The position numbers and the translations under genes were made by a program. From contig JAAELL010000060.1 of NCBI GenBank assembly GCA_024226735.1, positions 1 through 37,161 on the forward strand: a stretch of DNA of 37,161 bases, written 5' to 3'. This DNA is from a bacterium (GTDB taxonomy: Bacteria > Planctomycetota > UBA1135 > GCA-002686595). Below are positions 15,635 through 22,121 of this stretch, piece after piece; within the stretch, counting starts at the first letter, position 1, and each line of letters opens with the position of its first letter. The notes beneath the pieces are model-generated. The model did no database searches, had not been told where the DNA came from, and worked only from the letters and a program-made list of their open reading frames with translations.

Positions 15635-16135
15635 GTGCCGATCCCGACGACGCGTGACGAGCTGATCGAGCTCGTGGCGTCGAGCTTCGCCAAGCTCGAA
15701 GCCGAGCTCGACGCCGAGTTCGATGAGGGCGGACCCGAGCTCGCCGATCTCGCCTGCACCGACGACTGGAGCGTGCGCGAGGTCCTTCTCGTGCGCGCCT
15801 GGTGGACACACACCGTCGTCGACTGGATCGAGGCCGGCCGGCGTGGCGAGGTGCCGGTGACGCCGGCGCAGGGCTACGGCTGGAGCGAGACGCCGCGTCT
15901 GAACGCGGACCTCGTGAGCGCGTCGGGCGGCGAGTCGTACCGAGCCGTCCGCACGCGCCTGAAGCGCGGGTTCGAGCGCGTGCAGGCCGCGATCGAAGCA
16001 CTCGACGACGAAGAGCTCCTCGAGCCGGGCGCGTTCGCCTGGGCCGGGAAGTGGCCGGTCGCGCGCTGGATCTCGATCAACACGGCTCGCCAGTACACGA
16101 CCGCGCGGACGATGGTGCGGCGCGCCCGGCGCTGA
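15635..16135 (+). CDS. ClbS/DfsB family four-helix-bundle protein
   Basis: A 166-residue protein resembling the ClbS/DfsB (DUF1706) branch of the DinB-like four-helix bundles. The start PIPTTRDELIELVASSF is typical, as are LACTDDWSVREVLLVRAWWT in helix 2 and the closing GKWPVARWISINTARQYTTA. In characterised members such as ClbS the fold protects DNA from colibactin-type damage; most homologues are uncharacterised, so function here is open. I chose the GTG at 15635 because family members begin with MPIPTT-like sequence. An ATG 12 codons earlier would fall inside the hairpin at 15603-15627. No toxin or biosynthetic cluster is adjacent. Confidence 0.75.
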   Translation: MPIPTTRDELIELVASSFAKLEAELDAEFDEGGPELADLACTDDWSVREVLLVRAWWTHTVVDWIEAGRRGEVPVTPAQGYGWSETPRLNADLVSASGGESYRAVRTRLKRGFERVQAAIEALDDEELLEPGAFAWAGKWPVARWISINTARQYTTARTMVRRARR

Positions 16136-16229
16136 GGGTGCGGAAATTGGGAGACGGCCCCTCACCTTCGAGCCGGTCTCGCCTACGTTGATGCTCCCGG
16201 TCTCCCTCGTTGCGGACCCCGCCGTTTCC

Positions 16230-18182
16230 ATGAGACGACTCGCGATTATCGCCCTCGTACTCCTCGTTGGCATCGCCGCGACGGTGGCGGTTCTTGACGA
16301 TCCGACGGTTCCCGAGCAGGGCGCGGCATTGACCGGTGGCGAGTCCGTCGAGGCGCGCGAGCGGGCCGCTCCAGCGATGCTGGAGGACGGACCGGCACAG
16401 GAGCGGACGTCGACCGACGAGCGCGTCCCCGTCGCGCCCGCGACGTCTGCGCACCCTCCACGCGGCTCGTACAGCACCCGCCAAGACTGGCGGCTCGAGC
16501 TGGAGTTGACGTACTCCGGCAGCGAGCGTCCGCCGACCACGGTCACCGTCACACATCCGGAGATGACGGACCGCAGCGCGACCTTCAGTTACAAGCGTGA
16601 GCCCGACACGTCGATCGACGTGTCGAGCCTGGCGACGGGGTCCGTGCCCGACTGGCTCCTGGTCGAAGTCAGTGGTGCCAGTGAGCAGCCGATCGTCGAG
16701 AAGGCGATGCGGGTCGAGGACGCGGCGGGGCACGTCGAGTTCCGCGCCGCGATCGACCTGGGCCGTTGGACGCGTCACCTCGCGGGCACGGTGTCGCTGC
16801 CGGCGGGTCTCGAGTACGTGCCGGTCGTGCATCTGTTCGACACGGACAAGCGCCATCTGCTCTCGAAGAAGTGCGAAGCCGATGGCGGGTTCCGTTTCCC
16901 GTTGGCTTCCGGTACGCGCTTCTACCTCTGTGCCGTCGCGCCCACTCTGGAGCCGCACACCGAGGTCTTCGAGCTCGGCTCCGGCGCGAATCCGCTGCCG
17001 TGTCGCATCCGTCTCGGCGCCGGGGCGTCCATCGAGGGGGTCGCGCGCTCGAACGGGAAGCCCCTCGCGAAGGGATCGAACGTCTTCGCGGAGCGCGGCG
17101 ACGGCGTCGAGCCGCTCCTGCTCGACTCGCAGCTCGGCTGGTCGGGTGAGCAGTTGGTGCGTCTGGGGGCGACCACGCGAATGACCGAGGAGGGCCGTTT
17201 CCGGATCGAGGGCCTGTCGCCCGGACCGCACGGGCTGGGGGCGCATGCGCGTCAGGTGCCCATGGACGGCGTGAACCTGGTGATCGGGACCAGGAACCAG
17301 GTGGCGCTCGAGGTCGACGCGCCCGCGACGGGGGTCGTGCTCGATCTGACCTCGCGGGTGCGCACCGTCACGGTCGAGGTCCGCTCGGAGGACGGCCCGC
17401 TCGACGGTGTACGGGTTCAGCTCGAACGCAGCGAGCCCGACGAGGGCGCCCGTGGTTTCCGGCAGAGACACGGCACGTCCACGGGGCCCGAAGGACGCGT
17501 GCGGATCACGTTCGGAACGTCCCACGCGTACAACCTGACGGTCGCGCGCAGCGGGTACGCGACGCACAGCGCGCCCCTCGACCCCGAGGGAGGCGAGACG
17601 CTCGTGGTTGTCTTGGAACGCACCGGAGCGGTCACCGACGTGCTCTTGCGCGTCGACGCCGGCGGCAGCCTGTTCCCCCGGGCGCTCGTCGTGCGCATGA
17701 TGAGCCTCGACCACGGCCCGCCCTTGGGGCGCCGCGTGTTGGGCGGTCCCGCGGGCTATCTGCTCACGGACGTTCCCCCCGGGGAATACGACGTCGACGT
17801 GTTCGTCGACGAGCCGGAGGGTGACGAGACGTACCTGACTTCGACGAGCCTCATCCTGCGCGTTCCGGACGGTGGGACGCACGAGCGCACGATCGAGCTT
17901 GCGCGCGGCGGCTTCTTCACGGTCCGCGCGACGGGCTTCGAGAGCGCCTTGCAGCGGCCGAAGTGGTTCGTGCGCAACGAGCAGGATCGCATCGTGCCGG
18001 GCCATCTCGAGTCCGGGGACGAGTGGCAGCCCGGAGAGACGGAGCGCCTGCGCAAGCCGCTCCCGCCGGGGCGCTATGGGCTCTACCTCGAGGCGCGGGG
18101 CTTCGAGACGTGGCGCGGCACGGTCGAGATCCGGGCGGGGGAGACGAGCGCCGTCGAGGCTGATCTCGTCGAGAAGCGTTAG
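16230..18182 (+). CDS. large surface protein with carboxypeptidase-regulatory-like repeats
   Basis: A 650-residue exported protein of unknown function. The N-terminus MRRLAIIALVLLVGIAATVAVL is a signal anchor or signal peptide, followed by a low-complexity linker. The rest consists of beta-sandwich repeats of the carboxypeptidase-regulatory/transthyretin-like type, recognisable by turns such as EGRFRIEGLSPGPHGLGAHA, GPEGRVRITFG, LTDVPPGEYDVDVFVDEP and KPLPPGRYGLYLEARGFETW. Such proteins are common cell-surface proteins in planctomycetes and acidobacteria. The ATG at 16230 is preferred over one at 16188 because a TACGTT hexamer at 16184-16189 (possible -10) overlaps the latter. It is apparently monocistronic; no catalytic motif was found. 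Confidence 0.75.
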   Translation: MRRLAIIALVLLVGIAATVAVLDDPTVPEQGAALTGGESVEARERAAPAMLEDGPAQERTSTDERVPVAPATSAHPPRGSYSTRQDWRLELELTYSGSERPPTTVTVTHPEMTDRSATFSYKREPDTSIDVSSLATGSVPDWLLVEVSGASEQPIVEKAMRVEDAAGHVEFRAAIDLGRWTRHLAGTVSLPAGLEYVPVVHLFDTDKRHLLSKKCEADGGFRFPLASGTRFYLCAVAPTLEPHTEVFELGSGANPLPCRIRLGAGASIEGVARSNGKPLAKGSNVFAERGDGVEPLLLDSQLGWSGEQLVRLGATTRMTEEGRFRIEGLSPGPHGLGAHARQVPMDGVNLVIGTRNQVALEVDAPATGVVLDLTSRVRTVTVEVRSEDGPLDGVRVQLERSEPDEGARGFRQRHGTSTGPEGRVRITFGTSHAYNLTVARSGYATHSAPLDPEGGETLVVVLERTGAVTDVLLRVDAGGSLFPRALVVRMMSLDHGPPLGRRVLGGPAGYLLTDVPPGEYDVDVFVDEPEGDETYLTSTSLILRVPDGGTHERTIELARGGFFTVRATGFESALQRPKWFVRNEQDRIVPGHLESGDEWQPGETERLRKPLPPGRYGLYLEARGFETWRGTVEIRAGETSAVEADLVEKR

Positions 18183-18385
18183 TGGTGTGTGTCAGAAGCT
18201 CGGTTCACTTGCCCGGCCGGTCTCGCACGGTGCCTGCGTTGCCCCAAAACAGTGTCTATCTCTGGCGTGAGTAGCACAGAGGCTACACCCGGAACCCGGC
18301 GCCTTGCCACCGCACGACACCGGCTCGGACAAATGAACCGAACTTCGGGTACACCCCAGTAGCGGATGCACGGAGCGTCGGAGCG
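18183..18385. other. 203-bp intergenic region with palindrome-like motif
   Basis: No gene is visible. Near its end, GGGTACACCCC at 18348-18358, followed by A, one varied base and TAG, repeats the core of the hairpin at 15214-15235, but the stem here is only 3-4 bp. It should contain the promoter of the YjbR-like/membrane protein pair. Confidence 0.4.
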
Positions 18386-18724
18386 ATGAAGTGGGAGCGA
18401 CTCGTCGAGCTCGGCCGTGAGCTCCCGGAGGTCGAGGAGAGCACGTGGTACCGCATGCCGTCCCTCGCCGTGTGCGGCAAGTCGTTCGCCGGCCGGAAGG
18501 ACGACGACGCGGCCGTCGTGTTCCTCGTCGACAGCGTCGCCGACCGCGAGATCCTGATCGTGGCCCGGCCCGACGGGTACTACACGACCGACCACTACGC
18601 GCGCTCCGCCGCGGTCCTGGCGCGCTTGTCGAAGCTGCGGGACACCGAGGCGCGGCGCCGCCTGCTCGAGGCCTGGCGCATCAAGGCGCCGAAGCGGCTG
18701 GTGCGGAAGCTCGAGGGCGAATGA
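18386..18724 (+). CDS. MmcQ/YjbR family protein
   Basis: A 112-residue protein of the MmcQ/YjbR (CyaY-like fold) family. It shows the usual pattern: an N-terminal helix (WERLVELGRELPEVEEST), then beta strands in LAVCGKSFAGRKDDDAAVVFL and EILIVARPDGYYTTDHY, and a C-terminal helix with RRRLLEAWRIKAPKRL. The family has a double-wing fold; DNA binding was proposed but the role is unproven. Its stop overlaps the next start as ATGA, so the two are translationally coupled. Confidence 0.8.
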   Translation: MKWERLVELGRELPEVEESTWYRMPSLAVCGKSFAGRKDDDAAVVFLVDSVADREILIVARPDGYYTTDHYARSAAVLARLSKLRDTEARRRLLEAWRIKAPKRLVRKLEGE

Positions 18725-19020
18725 CCGTGGGGGCGAACGACGGCGCGGCGCGCCCGAACGGACACCCCGCCGGGATCCTCGCCGTGCTCTGGGCGTGCGT
18801 CGCGCTCGTGGAGTGGTACTGGGTGCTCGCGACCACGGCGGATGAAGGGCCCGTACCGCATCTGGCCCACGCGCCGCGGCTCGTCGTTCTACAGATGGGC
18901 GCGGCGATGTTCGTGCTGGTCGTCGTGCTGGGGCGCTCGCGGCTGCGCCTCGCGACGCGCGTGCTCTACGTGCTGCCCGTGTGCGCGTACCTGTGGATCT
19001 CGCTGCTCGGCCGCATCTGA
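18721..19020 (+). CDS. small integral membrane protein
   Basis: A 99-residue protein with three predicted transmembrane segments: about 18-38 (ILAVLWACVALVEWYWVLA), 54-72 (VVLQMGAAMFVLVVVLG) and 78-97 (TRVLYVLPVCAYLWISLLG). I recognise no family. The ATG overlaps the stop of the YjbR-like gene (ATGA), so the two proteins are probably made together. A weak 6-bp hairpin (GCCGCG/CGCGGC) at 19054-19069 follows the stop. Confidence 0.7.
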   Translation: MTVGANDGAARPNGHPAGILAVLWACVALVEWYWVLATTADEGPVPHLAHAPRLVVLQMGAAMFVLVVVLGRSRLRLATRVLYVLPVCAYLWISLLGRI

Positions 19021-19116
19021 AAAGGCGGGGAGGCCCATCGTGGGGCGATTACCGCCGCGTCATCGCGGCAGTGGCCCGGACGCTCTCGGGAGAAGGAGAA
19101 TCGGTGCCGGGGACGG

Positions 19117-19127
19117 TTTTCGAGAAA
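19117..19127 (+). promoter_or_regulatory. conserved leader element TTTTCGAGAAA, copy 1
   Basis: This 11-bp element is identical in both duplicated leaders while the sequence around it has diverged. It is followed by TGACGG in both copies after a short variable spacer. It may be part of a promoter or operator; it does not match a sigma-70 consensus. Confidence 0.4.
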
Positions 19128-19228
19128 GCCTGACGGAAAGGGTGGCCCCGTTCGCCGGGGCGGGCGGCAGCGATGCAGTGCGCCTCGCCGGCCAACGTTC
19201 CCGCAACCTCACGACCCGAGACCCGACC

Positions 19229-20233
19229 ATGAAGAACCTCACCTCGATCGCCATCGCCCTCGTCACGCTCACTCCCAGCGCCCTGGCCCTGTCGTCGCCT
19301 GCCGGCTTCGGTGGGAACGAGCTCCGCTTCAAGCGTTGGGGGACCGTCTCTCCTGCGCCGGGATGGGACGTCCAGATGGGACGCTTCGTAGACATCCCCG
19401 GCACGGGCCACGAGTCCGACGTTGTGGCCTACCACGCGGACAGCGGGACCCTGTGGGTGGGCGCGGAACCTCCCGGCCAGCAGCTCCAGTTCTCCCACTG
19501 GGGCACCGTGTCGCCCCCCGGCGATTGGACCTTCGTCGTCGGCGACGTCGACGGCAACGGCTTCAGCGACGTCATCGGCTATCACCCCAGCAACGGCACG
19601 GTGTGGGTCGGGCTCAACACGGGGGCCAGTTTCGACTTCCAGCTCTTTGGAGCGGTCGGTCCCGCGGCAGGTTGGACGTTCGTCGCCGGTGACGTCAATG
19701 GTGACGGCCTCTGCGACGTCGTGGGCTACTACGCCGGCAACGGAACGCTGTGGGCTGGAGTGAACAACGGCAGCATGTTCCTGTTCGACCAGTGGGGCGC
19801 GGTGTCCCCGGCCGCAGGCTGGCGCTTCACGGCGGGCGACTTCTCCGGGGACGGCGTCTGCGACCTGGTCGGGCACCACCCCAGCAACGGTTCTCTCTGG
19901 TCGGCGAACAGCACCGGAACGAGCTTTCACTTCGCGCAAGTCGGAAGTGTGCCCGCCGGCGACAACTGGAGCGTCGTCAGCGTCTACGCCTACCAGCCCT
20001 TCCTCGCCCTGCTCGCCTACGACTCTGCGACGGGGGCGCTGCGCCTCGGCGAGCGCGACAACGCCGTCGGCGCGTTCACGTTCTCGCCCGCGGGCCGGCT
20101 CTATCCCAGTACGGGCTGGACCCTCAGGACAGGGACCCTGTTCGCCGGTGGCAGCAACCCGTGGAGCCGGATCCTCGCCTATCACCCGAGCAATGGATCC
20201 CTCTGGAGGACCAACTTCGTCTGGGTGGAGTGA
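19229..20233 (+). CDS. secreted FG-GAP/VCBS-like six-repeat propeller protein, copy 1
   Basis: A 334-residue exported protein with signal peptide MKNLTSIAIALVTLTPSALA. The mature part is six repeats of about 49 residues with the pattern FxxWGxVSPAxGWxFxxGDxxGDGxxDVxGYxxxNGTLWxG, consistent with a beta-propeller of the FG-GAP/VCBS type. Calcium-loop sequences (DVDGNGFSD, DVNGDGLCD, DFSGDGVCD) occur in repeats 2-4 and are degenerate in 1, 5 and 6. No catalytic residues are seen; a binding or adhesive role outside the cell is inferred. It has its own conserved leader and terminator, so it is monocistronic. The next gene is its paralogue. Confidence 0.8.
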   Translation: MKNLTSIAIALVTLTPSALALSSPAGFGGNELRFKRWGTVSPAPGWDVQMGRFVDIPGTGHESDVVAYHADSGTLWVGAEPPGQQLQFSHWGTVSPPGDWTFVVGDVDGNGFSDVIGYHPSNGTVWVGLNTGASFDFQLFGAVGPAAGWTFVAGDVNGDGLCDVVGYYAGNGTLWAGVNNGSMFLFDQWGAVSPAAGWRFTAGDFSGDGVCDLVGHHPSNGSLWSANSTGTSFHFAQVGSVPAGDNWSVVSVYAYQPFLALLAYDSATGALRLGERDNAVGAFTFSPAGRLYPSTGWTLRTGTLFAGGSNPWSRILAYHPSNGSLWRTNFVWVE

Positions 20234-20260
20234 GCGCGAGAGAACCGTGCTGGGTTGATG

Positions 20261-20290
20261 GCGGGAGGTCGGCATTTGCCGGCCTCCCGC
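20261..20290 (+). terminator. intrinsic-type terminator hairpin, copy 1
   Basis: GCGGGAGGTCGGC pairs with GCCGGCCTCCCGC over 13 bp with one U-G wobble and a 4-base loop (ATTT), followed by TTCTGT. It sits 27 bases after the stop of the propeller gene. The equivalent hairpin after copy 2 keeps the pairing through a compensatory G-C to A-T change. Confidence 0.75.
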
Positions 20291-20329
20291 TTCTGTGCGT
20301 CCACGTGCAAGCGGCGCCAACAGAAGGGG

Positions 20330-20340
20330 TTTTCGAGAAA
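20330..20340 (+). promoter_or_regulatory. conserved leader element TTTTCGAGAAA, copy 2
   Basis: This is identical to the element at 19117-19127, at nearly the same distance from the start codon. It is followed by TGACGG as in copy 1. Confidence 0.4.
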
Positions 20341-20439
20341 GGTTGACGGAGAAGGCGGCTCCATTCGCCGGTTCGGGTGGCGGCGATGCAGTGCGCTTCG
20401 CCGGCCACCAGTACCGGACCCTCGATGAAAGACTCGATC

Positions 20440-21432
20440 ATGAAACACTCCCTTTCGATTGCTATTGCCATCGCAGCGCTCGCTCCGAGCGCATTGGCCC
20501 TGATCTCGCCTGCCGGCTCAACCGACGGACTCCCGCTGCAGTTCACGCGCGTGGGAACCGTCTCACCAGCGGCGGGCTGGACCATGAAGATGGGGAACTT
20601 CACCGCTATCCGGGCTCGGGATGAAGTCGTGGGTTATCACGCGGGCACCGGCACGCTCTGGGTGGGCGAGCATCACAACCTTCCGCAACTTCAGTTCACC
20701 CAATGGGGCGCCGTGTCCCCTCCCGGTGACTGGGAGTTCGTCGTCGGCGACGTCAATGGTGACTACTACAGCGACGTCATCGGCTACTACCCTGCGAACG
20801 GCACCGTTTGGGTGGGCATGAACACGGGGTCGAGCTTCCAGTTCCATCTGTGGGCAGCGATCGCTCCGGCCGCGGGGTGGACGTTTTTCCCCGGTGACTT
20901 CAACGGCGACGGCCTCGGCGACGTGATGGGCTACGATCCTGGCAACGGACAGCTCTGGGCTGGAATAAACAACGGAACGTCGTTTCAGGCACAGCACTGG
21001 GGCACCGTGTCTCCGGCGGCTGGGTGGCGCTTCACTGCCGGCTACTTTACCCCGGGCCCGTCCGATGTCGTCGGGCACTACCTTGGCAACGGGAGCCTGT
21101 GGTTGGGGCGCAGCACCGGAGCGGGCTTGCAGTTTGCCCCGGCCGGGAGCCTCCCGGCCGGTGACATCTGGACCCTGGTCAGTGCTGCTGAGAATTCTGG
21201 CCATCGAGGCCTATTGGCCTACGACTCGTTGTCGGGTGCGCTGCGCTACGGTGAGCGTGCCGGTGGGGTTGGCGCCTTCGTATTCGAGGACAGGGGACAG
21301 CTCTTTCCCAGCTCCGGGTGGTCCCTTGCGTGTGGGATCATGTGGTCGGGAGGATGGCCGGAGGGTTTTCTTACCCGCGTCCTCGCCTATCACCCGAGCA
21401 ATGGTTCGCTCTGGGAGGCTGACTTGCACTGA
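20440..21432 (+). CDS. secreted FG-GAP/VCBS-like six-repeat propeller protein, copy 2
   Basis: A 330-residue paralogue of the preceding gene, with signal peptide MKHSLSIAIAIAALAPSALA and six aligned repeats of about 49 residues. The calcium-loop motif is clear in repeats 2 and 3 (DVNGDYYSD, DFNGDGLGD). It is lost in repeat 4, where copy 1 still has DFSGDGVCD, so the copies have drifted in metal-site number. The ATG at 20440 aligns with the start of copy 1; an in-frame ATG at 20425 is possible. Its terminator lies only 26 bp from the sigma factor start, so read-through into the sigma/kinase pair is conceivable. Confidence 0.8.
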   Translation: MKHSLSIAIAIAALAPSALALISPAGSTDGLPLQFTRVGTVSPAAGWTMKMGNFTAIRARDEVVGYHAGTGTLWVGEHHNLPQLQFTQWGAVSPPGDWEFVVGDVNGDYYSDVIGYYPANGTVWVGMNTGSSFQFHLWAAIAPAAGWTFFPGDFNGDGLGDVMGYDPGNGQLWAGINNGTSFQAQHWGTVSPAAGWRFTAGYFTPGPSDVVGHYLGNGSLWLGRSTGAGLQFAPAGSLPAGDIWTLVSAAENSGHRGLLAYDSLSGALRYGERAGGVGAFVFEDRGQLFPSSGWSLACGIMWSGGWPEGFLTRVLAYHPSNGSLWEADLH

Positions 21433-21464
21433 CACCAACAGGCAATGCAGTGCCTCGTCCTTCC

Positions 21465-21492
21465 CGGGAGATCGGCATCCGCCGGTCTCCCG
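21465..21492 (+). terminator. intrinsic-type terminator hairpin, copy 2
   Basis: CGGGAGATCGGC pairs with GCCGGTCTCCCG over 12 bp with the same U-G wobble as copy 1 and loop ATCC. No U-run follows; the next 26 bases lead straight to the sigma factor ATG. Confidence 0.65.
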
Positions 21493-21501
21493 CAGGCGCC
21501 C

Positions 21502-21510
21502 TGATACGAT
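21502..21510 (+). promoter_or_regulatory. candidate extended -10 of the sigma/kinase operon
   Basis: TGATACGAT fits TGnTAnnnT and ends eight bases before the ATG of the sigma factor. Initiation here would give an almost leaderless mRNA. Its -35 region would fall inside the terminator hairpin of copy 2. Confidence 0.35.
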
Positions 21511-21518
21511 CAAGAGCC

Positions 21519-22121
21519 ATGTCGGACCAACGCAGCGATCCTCTCTCGTTCGCGTCCAGCCTGGAGCGAGCTCGGCTCGATCAAGCCAACCTCGGCGCAC
21601 TGATCGTGCAGTACCGCAACCCTCTCCTCGCGCGCATCCGACTCATGATGGGCGAGCGCGCGCGGCAGCACGTGGAGTCGGTCGATGTCCTGCAGGCCAC
21701 GATCGCCGAAGTCGTCGCGAACCACGAGCGCTACGACATCCCCGACGAGAACCGTTTCCTGCGCTGGGCGGTCGAGGTCGCTCGCAACAACATCCGCGAC
21801 GGCGAACGCAAGAGACGCGAACGTGCCTTCGCGAACTTCTCGTCCGGGTTCGGCGAGGTCGGCTCTCCCAACAGTCGCTCCACTCCCTCGGGCAAGGCCG
21901 TGCGCAACGAGGCCCAGCACCTCGTGGCGGAGGCGATCGAGTCCCTCGATACCGAGATGGGGAGTGTGGTCGAGCTGCGCAACATCGAAGGGCTACCGTT
22001 CAAGGAGATCGGCAAGCGGATGGGACGGAGCGAAAACGCCGTGCAGCTGCTGCACGCCAGGGCTCTGATCCGCCTCGGGAAGAAGCTGAAGGGCTACCAG
22101 CAGAATCAAGATGTCGACTGA
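21519..22121 (+). CDS. ECF-type RNA polymerase sigma factor
   Basis: A 200-residue sigma-70 family protein of ECF type. Region 2 is visible at about 30-110 (LLARIRLMMGERARQHVESVDVLQATIAEVVANHERY, then FLRWAVEVARNNIRDGERKR). A Gly/Ser linker separates it from region 4 at about 140-195, with the HTH LRNIEGLPFKEIGKRMGRSENAVQLLHARAL. Sigma factors of this kind in planctomycetes are often encoded next to membrane Ser/Thr kinases, as here, and are thought to be controlled by them; that link is inference. The stop lies 11 bp inside the kinase reading frame, so translation is coupled. There is no zinc-binding anti-sigma gene nearby. Confidence 0.88.
   Translation: MSDQRSDPLSFASSLERARLDQANLGALIVQYRNPLLARIRLMMGERARQHVESVDVLQATIAEVVANHERYDIPDENRFLRWAVEVARNNIRDGERKRRERAFANFSSGFGEVGSPNSRSTPSGKAVRNEAQHLVAEAIESLDTEMGSVVELRNIEGLPFKEIGKRMGRSENAVQLLHARALIRLGKKLKGYQQNQDVD

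Larger units (their letters stand above)
19115..20290 (+). repeat. duplicated unit, copy 1 (leader + propeller gene + terminator)
   Basis: This is the first copy of a roughly 1.17-kb tandem duplication. It contains a conserved leader from TTTTCGAGAAA (19117-19127) through GATGCAGTGCGC, the gene at 19229-20233, and the hairpin at 20261-20290. The spacing from TTTTCGAGAAA to ATG is 112 bp here and 110 bp in copy 2. Coding sequences are clearly homologous but diverged. Confidence 0.85.
20329..21492 (+). repeat. duplicated unit, copy 2
   Basis: This is the second copy of the leader-gene-terminator unit, beginning 38 bp after the terminator of copy 1. TTTTCGAGAAA lies at 20330-20340, with the gene at 20440-21432 and the hairpin at 21465-21492. 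Confidence 0.85.

Noticed and set aside
15635..16135. ClbS/DfsB-like gene as part of a toxin-protection island
   Set aside because: No polyketide, toxin or defence genes accompany it; flanking genes are surface proteins and degenerate sequence.
16077..18005. Long minus-strand frame antisense to the carboxypeptidase-regulatory-like protein
   Set aside because: No recognisable domain and typical antisense composition. The plus-strand gene has a signal peptide and regular beta-repeat motifs.
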